A DNA stretch of 64,000 nt from Pedobacter psychrotolerans (GTDB taxonomy: Bacteria > Bacteroidota > Bacteroidia > Sphingobacteriales > Sphingobacteriaceae). Position 1 is the first letter of the stretch. Every line of letters starts with the position of its first letter. This document shows, in pieces, positions 62,413-64,000 of the stretch. The translations under genes and the position numbers were made by a program. The notes beneath the pieces were generated by a model. That model did no database searches. It was not told the DNA's origin and saw only the letters and a list, made by a program, of their open reading frames with translations. The DNA is taken from contig NZ_SLWO01000003.1 of assembly GCF_004340665.1 (NCBI RefSeq), positions 496,001 to 560,000 of the forward strand, read 5' to 3'.

Positions 62413-62973
62413 TTAGGCGTGCTGACCCTCATGTACTCCTTCTGCAAACTCTTCCACAATCTTATCATTAAAAGCAGGTAAATCTTTAGGTGTTCTGCTG
62501 GTTACCAAACCTTGATCTACAACAACTTCTTCATCGCTCCATAATGCGCCTGCATTAATTAAATCTTTTGAAATGTTTTTTACAGAAGTTAACTTTCTGC
62601 CTTCAACCACTTCTGCATTAATTAATGTTTGTGGACCATGGCAGATGGCTGCTACTGGTTTGCCAGCTGCAAAAAATGATTTTACAAAAGCGATAGCATC
62701 TTCGTTTACACGTAATTCGTCTGGATTAATCACTCCTCCAGGCAACAATAAGCCGTTATAGTCATCAGCATTTGCTTCTGTAATGGTTTTATCTACATCA
62801 ACTTCTATTGACCAATGATCTTGATCCCAAGCCTTGATTTTTCCACTTTTTGAGGAGATGATGTGAACGGTTGCTCCCTCTTCTTTTAACCTTTTAACTG
62901 GTTCGGTTAATTCAACTTCTTCAAATCCGCTTTCTGAAAGTACAGCAATAGTGCGGTTACTTAATTGTCCCAT
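62413..62973 (-). CDS. DJ-1/PfpI family protein (PfpI/YhbO branch)
   Basis: Cytosolic PfpI-like protein, 186 residues. Nucleophile elbow VAAICHGPQTLI (Cys111, His112); Glu18 in ESGFEEVELTEP is the third residue of the triad. EVDVDKTITEANADDY and LLLPGGVINPDELR are typical of the YhbO/PfpI branch. Members act as stress proteins or protein deglycases (activity disputed). Distinct branch from the Hsp31-type copy at 2136-2834. Monocistronic. Confidence 0.92.
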   Translation of the reverse strand: MGQLSNRTIAVLSESGFEEVELTEPVKRLKEEGATVHIISSKSGKIKAWDQDHWSIEVDVDKTITEANADDYNGLLLPGGVINPDELRVNEDAIAFVKSFFAAGKPVAAICHGPQTLINAEVVEGRKLTSVKNISKDLINAGALWSDEEVVVDQGLVTSRTPKDLPAFNDKIVEEFAEGVHEGQHA

Positions 62974-63628
62974 AATCTTTTCTGTTTTAAATAAGTGATG
63001 TATTTAAGACAACAGTGAGGGAAATTTTGTTTTTAGAAATTTAAGATTAGATGCTTTTCGTATAGTGATGTGCTGAGGCTATTGAAGCGAATTTTTCTTT
63101 ACCATGTAAGACATTGAAAAGAATGTAAGAAAAACCTATATTTTGATTGAATCTTAAAATTTGTTCATACACTTAGCTTATATGAGCCTTATATTTCTTA
63201 CCTGGTCAATTACAAAAAGCGGAGCATTGTATTTTTACCATATAAGGCATTGAAGAGAATGTAAGGAAAACTTATATTTTGATTGAATCTTAAAATTTGT
63301 TCATACACTTAGCTTATATGAGCCTTATATTTCTTACCTGGTCAATTACAAAAAGCGGAGCATCGCATTTTTACTATGTAAGACATTGAAGAGAATATAA
63401 GTAAAACCTATATTTTGATTGAATCTTAAAATTTGTTCATACACTTAGCTTATATGAGCCTTATATTTCTTACCTGGTCAATTACAAAAAGCGGAGCATT
63501 GCATTTTTACCATGTAAGACATTGAAGAGAATGTAAGGAAATCTATTTTTTTAATTCCCTCCTATTGTTAAAAAAATATCAATAATAATTAATTTAAATA
63601 TTTACTATATCGTAATAAAAGGCTAGTA
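62974..63628. other. intergenic region with tandem-repeat array
   Basis: 655 bp without any gene; most of it is the 136-bp tandem repeat array described at 63100-63552. The first about 125 bp hold the upstream region of the PfpI gene. Confidence 0.7.
63100..63552. repeat. 136-bp tandem repeat array (about 3.3 copies)
   Basis: The word GAATGTAAG (or GAATATAAG) recurs at 63121, 63257, 63393 and 63529, exactly 136 bp apart. Each unit carries the same internal words (GAATCTTAAAATTTGTTCAT, CACTTAGCTTATATGAGCC, TTTCTTACCTGGTCAATTAC, AAAGCGGAGCAT). Units differ by a few substitutions only. The period is not a multiple of three, and no spacers separate the units, so it is neither coding nor CRISPR. 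Unit is AT-rich with repeated TTATAT/TAAG words. It lies between the PfpI gene and the glycosyltransferase. Role unknown. Confidence 0.9.
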
Positions 63629-64000
63629 TTAGTCATTTGTTCGTCTGTGTTTTATAAAGTAAATTGCTAAATTCCCTGCGATGAAAATATGATTTAAAAC
63701 GTTTGGAATTAATCCATAATATTTTGTAAAAATTTCAAATCGTTCCTTCAGGCTTTCACGATGTTTTTTCTTGCTCATGCCACCAACAAGGTATTTGGCC
63801 ACATAACGGTGTACATTAACAATATTTGATGCCTTCTTTGCTGATTTAATGATCCAGTCGATATCAGAACTATACTTATATTTCAAATCATAAGGTTCAG
63901 TGATGCTTCTTCGCACATAAATGGCCTGATGACTGATATTCATTCCGAATTGAAAACTTTTCCAGTTAAAAATTTCTGGTGCTTCGTGACGTCTGCGTCC
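63629..64000 (-). CDS. glycosyltransferase family 2, C-terminal part (runs off window)
   Basis: The minus frame is open to the last base of the window, so the gene continues beyond it and only its C-terminal 123 residues are here. The preserved part begins GRRRHEAPEIFNWKSFQFGM, then SHQAIYVRRSITEPYDL, the pattern of WcaA-type GT2 enzymes of colanic-acid-like polysaccharide synthesis. It is followed by YSSDIDWIIKSAKKASN, which holds the acidic catalytic-type motif, and an Arg/Lys-rich tail. The donor, acceptor and N-terminal fold are outside the window. A surface-polysaccharide cluster may lie beyond. Confidence 0.85.
   Translation of the reverse strand, partial: GRRRHEAPEIFNWKSFQFGMNISHQAIYVRRSITEPYDLKYKYSSDIDWIIKSAKKASNIVNVHRYVAKYLVGGMSKKKHRESLKERFEIFTKYYGLIPNVLNHIFIAGNLAIYFIKHRRTND

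Noticed and set aside
63100-63552. Tandem array considered as CRISPR
   Set aside because: The repeats are contiguous 136-bp units without short repeats and unique spacers, and no cas genes are nearby.

Overview
The window looks like a chromosomal segment of a Bacteroidota bacterium of the Sphingobacteriaceae type (Pedobacter or a close relative). This rests on three SusC/SusD pairs, ECF sigma/FecR regulation, a DUF6377 (SusR-like) regulator, lipoproteins with short Bacteroidota-style signal peptides, AT-rich spacers with family-typical dispersed palindromes, and a TAnnTTTG-type promoter. The species is inferred from gene content only. I see no rRNA, tRNA, CRISPR array, prophage or intact insertion sequence.

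Layout. 0.2-3.6 kb: a lone GH11 xylanase lipoprotein, a small lipoprotein, remnants of a decayed gene, and a minus-strand stress-type group (DUF4385, small acidic protein, Hsp31-type DJ-1 protein). 3.8-10.9 kb: a DUF6377 regulator divergent from a SusC/SusD pair with no attached hydrolase, closed by a clear terminator. 11.1 kb: a stand-alone BLUF photoreceptor. 12.0-26.9 kb: one large plus-strand scavenging locus with SusC/SusD, a glycerophosphodiesterase, an ECF sigma factor, a FecR anti-sigma, an STN-bearing SusC with a SusD_2-type SusD, a purple-acid-type phosphatase and a second glycerophosphodiesterase. I read it as an outer-membrane organophosphate/phosphodiester acquisition locus. 27-30 kb: a five-PAS histidine kinase. 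Upstream of it, on the same strand, are two copies of an apparent small RNA ending in a 15-bp terminator hairpin whose sequence changes preserve pairing. 30.8-33.1 kb: ECF sigma, membrane HEAT-repeat protein (probable anti-sigma) and DUF4097 protein.

33-43 kb is mostly housekeeping: RidA, Crp/Fnr regulator, a cysE-cysM cysteine operon, an acyltransferase, an aldose epimerase, NTF2-like proteins and peptidase T. Within it lies a pair of adjacent broken genes: a thermonuclease with a +1 frameshift and a small Cys-rich lipoprotein with a nonsense codon in its signal peptide. 43-55 kb: periplasmic or secreted peptidases (M14, M61, M28), rhomboid protease, dipeptide epimerase, rhodanese, DUF4407 protein and several unknowns. 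These are separated by dispersed Bacteroidota palindromic repeats.

55-59.8 kb is a thiamine locus on the minus strand. A textbook TPP riboswitch precedes a TonB-dependent receptor, followed by thiamine phosphate synthase, a diverged thiamine-pyrophosphokinase-like protein and a GNAT enzyme overlapping it by ATGA. 59.9-64 kb: a serine hydrolase whose last codons come from a dispersed repeat, an unannotated protein with protein-kinase-like motifs, a PfpI-type protein, a 136-bp tandem repeat array (about 3.3 copies), and the C-terminal part of a glycosyltransferase that runs off the window.
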